From assembly GCA_028285405.1 (NCBI GenBank), contig JANQPH010000026.1, forward strand, positions 1 to 64,000: a stretch of DNA of 64,000 bases. Direction: 5' to 3'. The stretch is from Thermoleophilia bacterium. GTDB taxonomy: Bacteria; Actinomycetota; Thermoleophilia; Miltoncostaeales; Miltoncostaeaceae. Made by a program: the position numbers and the translations under genes. Under the pieces are notes generated by a model that did no database searches, was not told where the DNA came from, and was given only the letters and a program-made list of their open reading frames with translations. Below, in pieces: positions 45,978 through 55,140 of the stretch. Every line of letters starts with the position of its first letter. The stretch's first letter is position 1.

Positions 45978-46958
45978 TCAGCCGCCAGCGGACGGGACGC
46001 GAAGCTGGCGCAGAAGGCCGCCGTAGTCCTCGTCGTCGTCCCCGAAGAAGACCGGGGCCTGCCCGTCGACGAGCGAGAGCGCCTCGATCTTGAGCCCGTT
46101 GCTCCGGCCGAGCTGCACGGGAGGCCGGACCGGGGTGAGCGCCGCACCCGATGCACCCTCGGACGAGAGGGTCGCGGCCTCGTAGACGGCGCTGTCGAAG
46201 GGGCCGAGGTCACCGGGGTCGAACGCCGCCGAGACGTAGACCGTCCCGTCGCCGTCGATGACCATCCCCGACGCCGGACGCGCCTCGGGGGGCTGCGCGA
46301 TCGTGAATCGCACCGACGTCCACTCCGGTCCGAACGTGACCGAGCCGTCCTCGCCGACCTCGATGTCGGTCATGTGGATCCGCGTCGTGTCGCTTCCCTC
46401 CGCTCGCTCGGCGTAGAGGAAGCGGTCCGCCCCACCGACCTCGGCCACGGCCGTCGCCTCGACGTTCACCAGCGGCTCCGGGGTGTCCGGCCACGGCACG
46501 GCTCCGGCGATCTCGACGTTCAGCTCGTCGTCCCAGGTCGCCACGTAGATGCTCGGATCGGGATCGTCGCCGTCGGCGTTGCTCTCGACGAGCAGCGCGG
46601 CGTTCCGGCCCGGCAGCTTGGCGATGCTCTCGAGGTCGTTGGGGACGTCGGGGAACTCGACATCGGTCAGGCTCGCGATCTCGATGCCGTCGGTGTCCAC
46701 GGGAGTCCTGACGATGCTGAGCCGGGGCTCGTCCCGCTCGTCCTCGTCGTCGCGGAGATCGTGCGCGACGAGGAAGGCCTCGCGCGAGGTCTCGCCCGCC
46801 TCCTCGGTCGCGAGCCACGCCATGCCGCTGAACTCGCGCGGAGCGATCACCTCGGCGTCGTCCGACGAGTCGTCGCCCCCGCACGCGACCAGACCGCCGG
46901 CGAGCGCCACGACGCCGAGCGGGAGGAGGAACACCCATCGCGAGCGAGCCCGTCTCAT
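45978..46958 (-). CDS. Lipoprotein of unknown function
   Basis: 326-residue lipoprotein: signal peptide with lipobox GLVACGG (Cys about 26), acidic linker, and a beta-rich domain with repeated strand-turn segments (ESIAKLPGRNAALLVES, NVEATAVAEVGGADRFLYAE, SGMVIDGDGTVYVS, GLKIEALSLV) reminiscent of propeller-type or SdiA-regulated/esterase-like phytase domains. No catalytic residues recognised. Single gene. Confidence 0.65.
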   Translation of the reverse strand: MRRARSRWVFLLPLGVVALAGGLVACGGDDSSDDAEVIAPREFSGMAWLATEEAGETSREAFLVAHDLRDDEDERDEPRLSIVRTPVDTDGIEIASLTDVEFPDVPNDLESIAKLPGRNAALLVESNADGDDPDPSIYVATWDDELNVEIAGAVPWPDTPEPLVNVEATAVAEVGGADRFLYAERAEGSDTTRIHMTDIEVGEDGSVTFGPEWTSVRFTIAQPPEARPASGMVIDGDGTVYVSAAFDPGDLGPFDSAVYEAATLSSEGASGAALTPVRPPVQLGRSNGLKIEALSLVDGQAPVFFGDDDEDYGGLLRQLRVPSAGG

Positions 46959-47059
46959 GACGACGAGCCTAGCCGCGCGGGCGGTCGCGAGTGACGCGCT
47001 CGTTCCACGCGATATCGCCAGAACGCGCTACGGTCAGGGCGTCTTGCGAGGAGGCGGGC

Positions 47060-47428
47060 GTGATCGAGGAGATCCCGACCCCCGGGGGCGCGCTCGGCTG
47101 GCGCTTCTCCGGGAAGGTCTCATCCGAGGACTACGCCGCGGTGCGCGAGCGGCTCGCCGAGGCCGTGGCGGCATCGGGCGATCCTCTGTGCGTGCTGTGC
47201 GTCGTCGAGCCGGACGCCCACTGGGGGCTCGACGCGCTGGCCGCGGACTCACGGCTGGCGCGGTACACGTTCAGGATGGGCCGGGTCGCCGTCGTCGGCG
47301 GGCCCTCGTGGACCTCGACGCTGGCATTCGTCGCCGACCTGTGGCCGGGCTGGAGCGTCCGCTACTTCTCGCCCTCGAGTCGCGCCGCCGCTGAGCGGTG
47401 GCTGGTGGGCGGCCGCGACCGCGCATGA
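47060..47428 (+). CDS. SpoIIAA/STAS-like protein
   Basis: 122-residue protein of the SpoIIAA-like (CRAL-TRIO/STAS-type) group: LGWRFSGKVSSEDYAAVRERL, then VLCVVEPDAHWGLDALAAD and VGGPSWTSTLAFVADLWPGW, ending in ESER-type helix SSRAAAERWLV. GTG 47060 is chosen because GAGGAGG lies five bases upstream. Its stop overlaps the ATG of the putative glycosidase (ATGA), which is an odd pairing for a cytosolic fold. Confidence 0.7.
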   Translation: MIEEIPTPGGALGWRFSGKVSSEDYAAVRERLAEAVAASGDPLCVLCVVEPDAHWGLDALAADSRLARYTFRMGRVAVVGGPSWTSTLAFVADLWPGWSVRYFSPSSRAAAERWLVGGRDRA

Positions 47429-49008
47429 CCGACGGAGGGTCAGGGCACGAGGCTCGCGCCGGCCGGCGACGGCGGGCGCGGCGCCGGCGGCTGGGCGCGA
47501 TCGGCGCGGCAGCGGTGCTCGTGGTGATCGGCGTCGGCGCCGCCGTGCTGCTCGCGGCCGGGTCGGGGACGTCGATCGACGTCGCGGGGCCCGAAGACGG
47601 CGAGGTCGTCGGCCCCGAGGCGCTCGCGTCGGGCCTGGTGGTCGACGCCGACGGCGAGGAGCCGACGGTGACCGTCGACGGCGCCGAGGTCTCGGTGGAC
47701 GGCAGTGGCCGCGTCGTCCTGGACGACCTCGCCGAAGGCGAGCACCGGATCACGGTATCGGCGGGATCGAGCGAGCGGTCGTGGTCGTTCTCGGTGGACC
47801 GGACGCCGCCCGCGCTCGACCTCGACCCGGTGGCGGTGACACGGGGCGCCCCGGCGACCGTGGCGGGCACCACCGACGAGCCGGCGACCGTCGCGCTCGA
47901 CGGCGCCCGAACGGAGGTCGCAGAGGCGGGCAGGTTCCAGCTGCGCGCCTCGCGCGTGACCCCGGGAGCGGGGGTGACCGTCACGGCCACCGACGTCGCG
48001 GGCAACTCGGCGCGCTCGCGGGCCGCGATCCGGCGGGTCGCGCGCGAGCCGGACGTGCCGGTGACCGGAGTCCACGTCGAGTCGTGGGCCTGGGACGATC
48101 CTCCGCTCCGGCGCCCCGTGCTCCGGATGCTCGAGCGCGGTGAGATCACGGCCGTGCAGCTCGACCTGAAGAACGAGGAAGGCGTCGTCGGCTACGACTC
48201 TCGGGTTCCCCGCGCCCGTGCGATCGGCGCGATACACCCCGGCTACGAGATCGAGAAGGCCATCAAGCAGATCCACGACCGCGGGGGCCGGGTCGTCGGT
48301 CGGGTCGTCGTGTTCCGCGACCCAATCCTGGCGAGCGCGGCGTGGAGCCGCGGCAACCGTGACCAGGTGCTCCAGACGCCGTCGGGTCAGCCGTACGGAG
48401 CCGGCTACGGAGGCTTCACCAACTACGCCAACCGTGCGGTCCGCGACTACAACACGGCCATCATCAAGGAGGCGGCGGCGGCCGGCGTGGACGAGATCCT
48501 GCTGGACTACATCCGCCGGCCCGACCGACCCACGAGCGAGTTTGTGGTCCCCGGAATGGCGGGTACCCACGAGGACGAGATCGTCGGGTACGTCGCCGAG
48601 GTCGAGCGGGCCCTCGCGCCGCACGGGACCCACCTGGGCGCCTCCGTGTTCGGGGTCGCCGCCGAGACGCCCGAGTACATCGCGCAGCCGATCCCCCGCA
48701 TGGCACGGCACCTCGACTACGTCTCGCCGATGGTCTACCCCTCCCACTGGGGCCCCGGCCAGTACGGCGTCGCCGATCCCGTTCGCCAGCCCGGCGACAT
48801 CGTCGAGCGCTCGCTCGCCCACTTCCTGCGCCAGGTGAAGGGCACCGGCGCGCGGGTCGTGCCGTGGCTGCAGGACTTCACGCTGGACGGCGTCGTCTAC
48901 GGCCCGGCCGAGGTCGAGGCCCAGATCCAGGGAGCCAAGCGGGCCGGCATCGACGAGTGGCTGCTCTGGAACCCAGCGGTCGAGTACACGTACGACGGAT
49001 CCGTCTGA
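47425..49008 (+). CDS. Membrane-anchored putative glycoside hydrolase (DUF4015)
   Basis: 527-residue protein: a short basic N-tail (RRRARRRRLGAIG), one transmembrane helix (AAAVLVVIGVGAAVLLAAG), about 150 residues of Ig-like beta repeats, and a TIM-barrel DUF4015 domain (GVHVESWAWDD, AVQLDLKNEEGVVGYDS, EILLDYIRRPDRP, YVSPMVYPSHWGPGQY, WLQDF, EWLLWNP). Asp/Glu in QLDLKNEEG and LLDYIR are candidate catalytic residues. Likely acts on cell-surface polysaccharide. Start overlaps the previous stop. Confidence 0.83.
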   Translation: MTDGGSGHEARAGRRRRARRRRLGAIGAAAVLVVIGVGAAVLLAAGSGTSIDVAGPEDGEVVGPEALASGLVVDADGEEPTVTVDGAEVSVDGSGRVVLDDLAEGEHRITVSAGSSERSWSFSVDRTPPALDLDPVAVTRGAPATVAGTTDEPATVALDGARTEVAEAGRFQLRASRVTPGAGVTVTATDVAGNSARSRAAIRRVAREPDVPVTGVHVESWAWDDPPLRRPVLRMLERGEITAVQLDLKNEEGVVGYDSRVPRARAIGAIHPGYEIEKAIKQIHDRGGRVVGRVVVFRDPILASAAWSRGNRDQVLQTPSGQPYGAGYGGFTNYANRAVRDYNTAIIKEAAAAGVDEILLDYIRRPDRPTSEFVVPGMAGTHEDEIVGYVAEVERALAPHGTHLGASVFGVAAETPEYIAQPIPRMARHLDYVSPMVYPSHWGPGQYGVADPVRQPGDIVERSLAHFLRQVKGTGARVVPWLQDFTLDGVVYGPAEVEAQIQGAKRAGIDEWLLWNPAVEYTYDGSV

Positions 49009-49054
49009 CGCGATCGGCGAGCTATGCTCGCCCCCCGAGGCGAGGACGAACGGC

Positions 49055-49657
49055 ATGGCAGGCAGGACGGGCAACTCCCGCATCGGCGGTCGCGGCAGTG
49101 TCGCGAGCGTCCTGGTCGCCGCCCTGCTGGCGGTCGCCGTCAGCCTCGCGCTCACCGGGTGCGGCGGCGACAGCTCCGACGACTCGACGACGGCCGCGAC
49201 GACCACGACGAGCGCCGAGGAGGCGTACGCGAACGGCCTGACCAACGCCGCCAAGGCGCTCGGCAGCTTCGGAACGGCGGTCAGCTCCGGGTCCAGCGGC
49301 GAGCAGACCGCTGACGACATCCGCTCCGCAATCGGTGAGTGGGAGTCCGCGATCGGCTCGATCACCGACCTCGACCTGCCGGCGAGCCTGCAGGGCCAGC
49401 GGGACACCCTCGTCGCCGACTCCCGGGCGTTCGTCGACGCCTGGAACGCGGTCGCCGACTCGTACGACTCGAGCGCCACCAACGGAGTCCTCGAGCTGGT
49501 CCAGATGCGCTCCCCGATCCTGCAGGGGGTCGACTCCCTGCAGGCGGCGATCACCGGAGCGCTGCAGGCCGCCGGAAGCGCGGCACAGAGCGAGCTCGAG
49601 AGCGCCCAGAACGAGCTCACCGACGCCCTCTCGGAGATCACCAGCCTGCGCCCGTAG
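49055..49657 (+). CDS. Small lipoprotein, helical
   Basis: 200-residue lipoprotein: signal peptide and lipobox ALTGCGG (Cys about 36), Ser/Thr-rich linker, then an all-helical domain of about 145 residues rich in Ala, Ser and Gln (QTADDIRSAIGEWESAIGSI, SELESAQNELTDAL). No known family. Follows the glycosidase by 46 bases and may be co-transcribed. Confidence 0.68.
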   Translation: MAGRTGNSRIGGRGSVASVLVAALLAVAVSLALTGCGGDSSDDSTTAATTTTSAEEAYANGLTNAAKALGSFGTAVSSGSSGEQTADDIRSAIGEWESAIGSITDLDLPASLQGQRDTLVADSRAFVDAWNAVADSYDSSATNGVLELVQMRSPILQGVDSLQAAITGALQAAGSAAQSELESAQNELTDALSEITSLRP

Positions 49658-49697
49658 TCGGGTCGGGCCGGTGCCGGCATGAGCGACGTGGCCAACC

Positions 49698-50129
49698 GTG
49701 AGCGAGACTGAGCCCCCAGCGCTGGTCGACCTCGCCACGTCGGTGGTCGAGGCGTTCGGCGCCGGCGACTGGGAGCGGCTGCGTGCCGAGGTCGCCGACG
49801 ACATCGAGTTCATGGCGAGCGGCACCGCCGCCGAGTGCCGCGGCGCCGACGCGTTCGTCGCCTATCTGGAGCGCGCTCGGGCCGGGCTGCCGGACCTGCG
49901 CTGCGAGGTCCTGGAGGCGACCGAGAGTGGGACGCTCGCCATCCTCACGATCAGGTGGACCGGGACCCACACCGGTGTCCTCCACACGGCCCTCGGCGAC
50001 ATCCAGCCGTCGGGGCGAGCCGTGAACGCCACGTCCCGGTGGATGTTCCGCCAGGACCACGGCCGGGTGTGCAGCATCCGCGCGCTGGACGCGCTGGGCC
50101 TGCTCGGGGAGTTCGGCGGACCGGACTGA
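49698..50129 (+). CDS. SnoaL-like ester-cyclase-family protein
   Basis: 143-residue NTF2-fold protein: ATSVVEAFGAGDWERLRAEV, DIEFMASGTAAECRGADAFV, ILTIRWTGTHTGVL and VCSIRALDALGLL. Cyclase, isomerase or ligand binding is typical of the family. GTG start. Ends before a bidirectional terminator. Confidence 0.78.
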   Translation: MSETEPPALVDLATSVVEAFGAGDWERLRAEVADDIEFMASGTAAECRGADAFVAYLERARAGLPDLRCEVLEATESGTLAILTIRWTGTHTGVLHTALGDIQPSGRAVNATSRWMFRQDHGRVCSIRALDALGLLGEFGGPD

Positions 50130-50146
50130 CCCGGGCCCGAGAACGA

Positions 50147-50173
50147 CGAACGGCCGCTCGCGGCGGCCGTTCG
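50147..50173. terminator. Bidirectional terminator between convergent genes
   Basis: Perfect 11-bp arms CGAACGGCCGC and GCGGCCGTTCG with a five-base loop, centred between the stops of the SnoaL-like gene and korB. No U-tract, as often in high-GC Actinobacteria. Confidence 0.75.
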
Positions 50174-50211
50174 AGAACGCGTGCGGCTGACTCCAGCCGC
50201 GTGAGCTGGGC

Positions 50212-51093
50212 CTAGCCGGCCTTGCTCATCGCCTTGCCCTTGGTGGTGCTGAAGCCGTCGAGCATCTTGTCGACGTCACTGGGCTTGGCGTTGTCGAGGA
50301 TGTGGCGGTACTTGTCGTCCAGCGTCGGGCGCTCGGACTTGTAGAGGATCCCGAGCGAGAAGTTGCTCCTCAGCGCCATCTCGAACGCCTTCCCGCGGTC
50401 GGTCACGTCGTGGTCCGGATCGATGTCCGTCACGAGCGCCTTCCACTGGTCGGTGGTGTTGTTGAACACCACGCATGGCGAGAGCGCGTCGATGAACGAG
50501 AAGCCCTTGTGCTCGACGGCCTGGACCATCAGCTCGGTCAGCGCCTTGGTGTTGAAGGAGGCGCCGCGAGCGACGAACGAGGCCTCGCACGCGACGGCGA
50601 ACGCCAGCGTGTTGAGCGGGGCCTCCATGTTGCCGAAGGGAGCCGCCGCTGCCTTGTGCTCCTCCTCGGAGGTCGGCGAGTTCTGGCCCTTGGTGAGACC
50701 GTAGGTCTCGTTGTCCATCACCAGGTAAGTGATGTCCAGGTTGCGCCGGGCGGCGTGCGGGAAGTGGCCCGCGCCGATCGCGAAGCCGTCGCCGTCGCCA
50801 CCGACCGCGATCACGTTCAGGTCGGGGTTCGCCAGCTTCACGCCCATCGCGGTCGGCAGCGGCCGCCCGTGCAGCGTGTGGAAGCCGTACGTGGCGACGA
50901 AGCCGGGAAGGCGGCTCGAGCAGCCGATGCCCGAGACGATCACGGTCTTGGCCGGGTCGAACTCGAGCTGCGCGAGCGCTCGATAGAGCGACGCGAGCAC
51001 GCCGAAGTCACCACAGCCCGGACACCAGATGGGCTTCAGGTCCGACTTGTAGTCGTTCGGCTTCAGCGCTGTGCCTGTTGCCGTGTCGCTCAC
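50212..51093 (-). CDS. korB: 2-oxoacid:ferredoxin oxidoreductase, beta subunit
   Basis: 293-residue TPP-binding subunit: IWCPGCGDFGVL with the CPGCG motif, SGIGCSSRLPG, HGRPLPTAMGVKLAN and the TPP/Mg motif GGDGDGFAIG...MDNETYGLTKGQ. With the alpha-gamma subunit it oxidises 2-oxoglutarate or a related 2-oxoacid to an acyl-CoA while reducing ferredoxin. GTG start overlaps the upstream stop (GTGA) and GGAAGGGG precedes it. No separate ferredoxin subunit is seen. Confidence 0.92.
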   Translation of the reverse strand: MSDTATGTALKPNDYKSDLKPIWCPGCGDFGVLASLYRALAQLEFDPAKTVIVSGIGCSSRLPGFVATYGFHTLHGRPLPTAMGVKLANPDLNVIAVGGDGDGFAIGAGHFPHAARRNLDITYLVMDNETYGLTKGQNSPTSEEEHKAAAAPFGNMEAPLNTLAFAVACEASFVARGASFNTKALTELMVQAVEHKGFSFIDALSPCVVFNNTTDQWKALVTDIDPDHDVTDRGKAFEMALRSNFSLGILYKSERPTLDDKYRHILDNAKPSDVDKMLDGFSTTKGKAMSKAG

Positions 51094-52802
51094 GCGATTG
51101 CCCCTTCCGTGATGAGGTCGTAGATGTCGTCTGCGGCGAACGGGAGCCCGTCGCACTTGGCATGGCTCTCGACATCGAGCTGGCACTCGGACCGCACCAG
51201 GCGCGCCAGCTGCCCGGTGTGGTTGATCTCGGGCACGATCACCCGCTTCGCGCCGCTCGCGAACGCTGCCGTCTGCTCGGCCGGGAACGGGGTCAGCACC
51301 CTCGGGTAGAAGGCCCCCACGGAGACTCCCTCGGCACGCGCCCGGTTGATCGCCTCGCGGGTGGCACCGAACGTCGATCCGAAGCCGATCAGCGCGATCT
51401 CCGGTCGCTCCTCGCCGTAGGAGGCGTGCCGGGCCGCACCATTGGCGAGCGGCTCGAGCTTCGCCCAGCGCTTGTGGCTCATCGCCAAGTGGTTCTCGGG
51501 CGTGTAGGCCGGGTGGCCGTACTCGTCGTGCTCGATACCGGTCGCAACGTGCTGGCCGCCCTCCTCACCGGGGATGCCCATCGGCGAGACCAAGTCCTCG
51601 GTCAGCTCGTACCGCTTGTAGTCGCCGTTGGCGTCCTTGGCGGTCTTGCGATTCACGATCTCGACCTGGCTCGTGTCGGGCCGCTCGACGACCGCCATCC
51701 GCGTCGCCAGCGCCTGGTCCGAGAGGATGATCACGGGCACCTGGTACTGCTCGGCGATGTTGAAGGCCTCGATCGCCGCCCAGAAGCAGTCGACGACCGA
51801 GACGGGCGCGATGACCACACGGGGTGCCTCGCCGTGGCTCCCATACATCGCGAGGTTGAGGTCCGACTGCTCCGTCTTGGTGGGCAGGCCGGTGGAGGGA
51901 CCGCCGCGCTGCGCGTCGACGATCACCAGCGGAACCTCGGCCATCCCCGCAAAGCCGAGTGCCTCCTGCATCAGCGAGATGCCCGGGCCGGCGCTTGCGG
52001 TCATGGCCTTCGCGCCCGCGTACGAGGCGCCGATCACCGACATGATCGAGGCGATCTCGTCCTCGCACTGGATCGTCATGCCACCCGTGCCCGGGAGCTT
52101 GGTCGACAGCCACTCGAGGATCTCGGAGGCGGGCGTGATCGGGTAGCCCGCGAAGTAGTCGAGGCCGGCGGCCACGGCGCCGAGGCAGATCGCCTGGTTG
52201 CCGTTCATGAGGACGCGGTCGCCGGTGACCTCGCCGGGCGGGCTGATCTGGCGGGCGCCACCCAGCGTCCCGGCCTCCTCGCCCCCGGCGCTCAGCGCCG
52301 CGATGTTGGCGTCCGCGACGCCCTCCTTGTGGGCGTAGCGACTGAGCACCAGCTCCTCGAGGGGCTTGGTGTCGAAGCCGATCACTCCGGTCGTCGCACC
52401 CACGGCGACCATGTTCTTGGCTCGGGCGGAGCCGCCGATCTCCTTAGCGAGCTCCTCCATGCGCACCGGGCGGGCGCGATCCTCGTAGCCGGCCGGGATC
52501 TCGACCGACTTGGCGTCGTAGAGGATCAGCCCGTCGTCGGCCAGGGCGTCGTGGTTGAGGTCCCACGCCTCCTGGTTGAAGCAGACGAGCAGGTCGGCCG
52601 TACGGCCGTGTGCGTAGATCGGCTCCGCGCCGATCCGCACCTGGTACATGCATGGTCCGCCCTTGATCTCGGCCGGGAAGGTCCGGAACGTCTGCGTCCA
52701 GTACCCGGCCCGGGCGGCCGCCTGGGTGAGGATGTCACCCGACGAGATCACACCCTCGCCGGACTCACCGGCGAGGCGAACTACGACTGAGTCTCGCTCC
52801 AA
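51090..52802 (-). CDS. korA: 2-oxoacid:ferredoxin oxidoreductase, fused gamma-alpha subunit
   Basis: 570-residue fusion of the gamma domain (VVRLAGESGEGVISSGDILT, FPAEIKGGPCMYQVR) and alpha domain (GNQAICLGAVAAGLDYFAGY, PITPASEILEWL, ASIMSVIGASYAGAKAMTAS, FYPRVLTPFP). The KorAB type of aerobic Actinobacteria serves as an alternative TCA step. TTG 52802 is taken as start because GGGAGG lies seven bases upstream; the open frame extends back to GTG 52868. Coupled to korB. Confidence 0.92.
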   Translation of the reverse strand: MERDSVVVRLAGESGEGVISSGDILTQAAARAGYWTQTFRTFPAEIKGGPCMYQVRIGAEPIYAHGRTADLLVCFNQEAWDLNHDALADDGLILYDAKSVEIPAGYEDRARPVRMEELAKEIGGSARAKNMVAVGATTGVIGFDTKPLEELVLSRYAHKEGVADANIAALSAGGEEAGTLGGARQISPPGEVTGDRVLMNGNQAICLGAVAAGLDYFAGYPITPASEILEWLSTKLPGTGGMTIQCEDEIASIMSVIGASYAGAKAMTASAGPGISLMQEALGFAGMAEVPLVIVDAQRGGPSTGLPTKTEQSDLNLAMYGSHGEAPRVVIAPVSVVDCFWAAIEAFNIAEQYQVPVIILSDQALATRMAVVERPDTSQVEIVNRKTAKDANGDYKRYELTEDLVSPMGIPGEEGGQHVATGIEHDEYGHPAYTPENHLAMSHKRWAKLEPLANGAARHASYGEERPEIALIGFGSTFGATREAINRARAEGVSVGAFYPRVLTPFPAEQTAAFASGAKRVIVPEINHTGQLARLVRSECQLDVESHAKCDGLPFAADDIYDLITEGAIA

Positions 52803-52884
52803 CTCTGGTCCTCCCTTCCCGAGCGGGCATGCAGGCGCGCGCGCGTAGTGGCCTTTCCTTGCAGCCACGACTCGGGCTCACAGC

Positions 52885-52898
52885 GCGTTCGCGAACGC
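52885..52898. promoter_or_regulatory. Perfect 14-bp palindrome upstream of korAB
   Basis: GCGTTCGCGAACGC, about 83 bases before the korA TTG in the 298-base gap to the VOC gene. Size and position fit a dimeric regulator, but the GC-rich core could also arise by chance. Confidence 0.35.
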
Positions 52899-53100
52899 TA
52901 TCGCAGTGTGTGACGATCCGCACTAGCTTCGGTATCCCGAAGGCGTGCGATAAGGGGGCCCTTCTGTCCTCACCCGGAATCGGCCGCAATTTGCGAAGAC
53001 GAGCCGGGCCCCGGCTCACGCCTGCCAGAGCCTGCCGTCCGCTGATGGAGAACGTCGGGACAGATGCCCGGACTGACCGGGCCGTCCGACGAGGCCGAGC

Positions 53101-53472
53101 TCAGGCCTCGTGGATGACGAGCACGTTGCCATCGGGGTCGGCGATCATCGACATCCACGCGCCCCACTCCTGCTCGGCGGCGGGCATCGTGACGATCGCG
53201 CCCCTGTCGGCGAGGTCCTGCGTGGTCGCCTCGACCTGAGCCGAGGCGAGGATGATGCCGGTGAATCCCCCCGCGTCGCGGGTCTCGTCGGCCGGCTGGA
53301 GGACGATTCCGGCGCCCTCTCCCCCGACCGGGCCGACGACGACGAACCGGCCGTCCTCGCCGAACGGCATGTCCATCCGCTTCTCGAGGCCGAGCGCCTC
53401 GGTGTAGAAGCCGATGGCGGCATCGAGGTCGTCGACCCAGATGGTGGCGAGCGAGACTCCGTCGATGGCCAT
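53101..53472 (-). CDS. VOC-family protein, last gene of the GerW-TPP operon
   Basis: 123-residue glyoxalase/dioxygenase-fold protein: VSLATIWVDDLDAAIGFYTE at the start, RFVVVGPVGGEGAGIVLQ in the centre and MIADPDGNVLVIHEA at the end. AAGGAG lies four bases before the ATG. Starts 27 bases after the TPP enzyme gene. Substrate unknown. Confidence 0.8.
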   Translation of the reverse strand: MAIDGVSLATIWVDDLDAAIGFYTEALGLEKRMDMPFGEDGRFVVVGPVGGEGAGIVLQPADETRDAGGFTGIILASAQVEATTQDLADRGAIVTMPAAEQEWGAWMSMIADPDGNVLVIHEA

Positions 53473-53499
53473 GCCGCTCCTTCGCGTCGTGGGTGCGTC

Positions 53500-55140
53500 C
53501 TACAGCGCGGCGATGACCGCGCCGAGCTTCTCGGTGAGCTCCGCGTTCGCCGAGTAGTCGACCGGGCACGACACGACCGACACGCCCGGCTCGGCCAGGG
53601 CCTGGCGGAGCGTCGGAAGGAGCTCGTCCGCCGAGGAGACCGCGTGACCCGTCGCGCCGTACGCCTCGGCGTAGCGGACGAAGTCGGGGTTGCTGAAGCC
53701 GACGTGGGACTGGCGCTCGAGCTCGAGCTCCTGCTTCCAGCCGATCAGCCCGAAGCCACCGTCCTCCCAGATCAAGATCGTGATGTCGATCCCGTGGCGA
53801 ACCGCGGTCTCGATCTCCTGGCTGTTCATCATGAACGCGCCGTCGCCCATCGTGGCCATCACCTTGCGGTCCGGGCGCAGCATCTTCGCCGCGATCGCGC
53901 CCGGAAGCGTGAAGGCCATCGTGGCCAGCCCGTTCGAGATCATGCAGGTCTCGGGCGCGTAGGTCGGGTAGAGCCGCGCGAGCCACATCTTGAGCGCCCC
54001 GGTGTCGCACAGCAGGATGTCCTCGCGGCCCATCGCGGCCCGGATGTCGCTCACGATCCGCGCGGGGGCGAGCGGGAACCGGGTGTCCGCCGCGCCGGTC
54101 GCGAGCTCATCGGCGAGCAGGCGTCGGGCCGGCGTGTCGCTGCACGGCATCACCTCGCGCCGGCGCCCCGCCTCGCCCAGCGCGTCGAGCGTCTTGCCGA
54201 CGTCACCCTGCAACCCGACCGAGAGCTGATAGCCAGCGTCGACCTCGGCGGTGCTCCGGTGGACGTGCACGATCGCCTTGTCGTGATCGGGATTCCACCG
54301 GGAGGGCGGGTACTCGACCGGGTCGTAGCCGACCGCGACCACGCAGTCGGCCTGCTCGAAGCCGAAGTTCGTGTAGTCGCGCATCATGAAGCCGATGGTC
54401 CCGAGCGCGTTCGGGTGATCGTCGGGCATCACGCCCTTGCCGAGGAACGTTGTCGCGACCGGGAGGTTGAGGCGCTCTGCCATGCGGACCAGCTCGGACG
54501 ACGCCTCCTCTCGGCTCACGCCGGCGCCGGCGAGCACGATCGGGGCACGCGCGGAGTCGATCACCTCGATGGCCCGCGCGACCTGTGAGATCGAGGGTGC
54601 GGTCGGCCGTGGCCGGTTGACGCGAAGCGGCGCGCCCTCGACCTCCAGCGCGGCCAGGTCCTCGGGCACGATCAGCGCGGTCGCGCCCTGGCGCTCCGAC
54701 TCGGCCTCCTTGAAGGCCTTGCGCACCATCTCGGCGGCGGCCTCGGGAACCAGCAGCATGTGGCCCCACTTCACGACCGGGTCGAACAGCGCGACCAGGT
54801 CGACGACCTGATGGGACTCCTTGTGCTGGCGGTCGAGGCTCGCCTGCGCCGAGATCGCGACCATCGGGTGGCTGTCGAGCTGGGCGTCCGCGACACCGAG
54901 CAACAGGTTGATCGCCCCGGGCCCGAGCGTCGCGAGGCACACCCCGGCACGCCCCGTGAGCCGGCCGACCATCTCGGCCATGAACGCGGCCGCCTGCTCG
55001 TGGCGGGTGAGGACGAACTCGATCTGGTCGGAGTCCGCCAGGGCCTGAACGAGATGCAGGTTCTCCTCGCCGGGGATGCCGAAGACGTACTCGACGCCCT
55101 CGTTCTCGAGGGCCGCCACGATGAGGTCGGCGGTGTTCAC
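53500..55140 (-). CDS. TPP-dependent enzyme of the acetolactate synthase large-subunit family
   Basis: 546-residue three-domain TPP enzyme: the Glu of GIPGEENLHL (residues about 21-30) that activates TPP, central PIVLAGAGVSREEA domain, and GDGAFMMNSQEIETAVRHG as the Mg/TPP motif followed by WEDGGFGLI. No acetolactate-specific regulatory partner is adjacent, so another 2-oxoacid decarboxylase or ligase role is possible. Starts at GTG 55140 within the stop of the GerW gene (GTGA). Confidence 0.85.
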   Translation of the reverse strand: MNTADLIVAALENEGVEYVFGIPGEENLHLVQALADSDQIEFVLTRHEQAAAFMAEMVGRLTGRAGVCLATLGPGAINLLLGVADAQLDSHPMVAISAQASLDRQHKESHQVVDLVALFDPVVKWGHMLLVPEAAAEMVRKAFKEAESERQGATALIVPEDLAALEVEGAPLRVNRPRPTAPSISQVARAIEVIDSARAPIVLAGAGVSREEASSELVRMAERLNLPVATTFLGKGVMPDDHPNALGTIGFMMRDYTNFGFEQADCVVAVGYDPVEYPPSRWNPDHDKAIVHVHRSTAEVDAGYQLSVGLQGDVGKTLDALGEAGRRREVMPCSDTPARRLLADELATGAADTRFPLAPARIVSDIRAAMGREDILLCDTGALKMWLARLYPTYAPETCMISNGLATMAFTLPGAIAAKMLRPDRKVMATMGDGAFMMNSQEIETAVRHGIDITILIWEDGGFGLIGWKQELELERQSHVGFSNPDFVRYAEAYGATGHAVSSADELLPTLRQALAEPGVSVVSCPVDYSANAELTEKLGAVIAAL

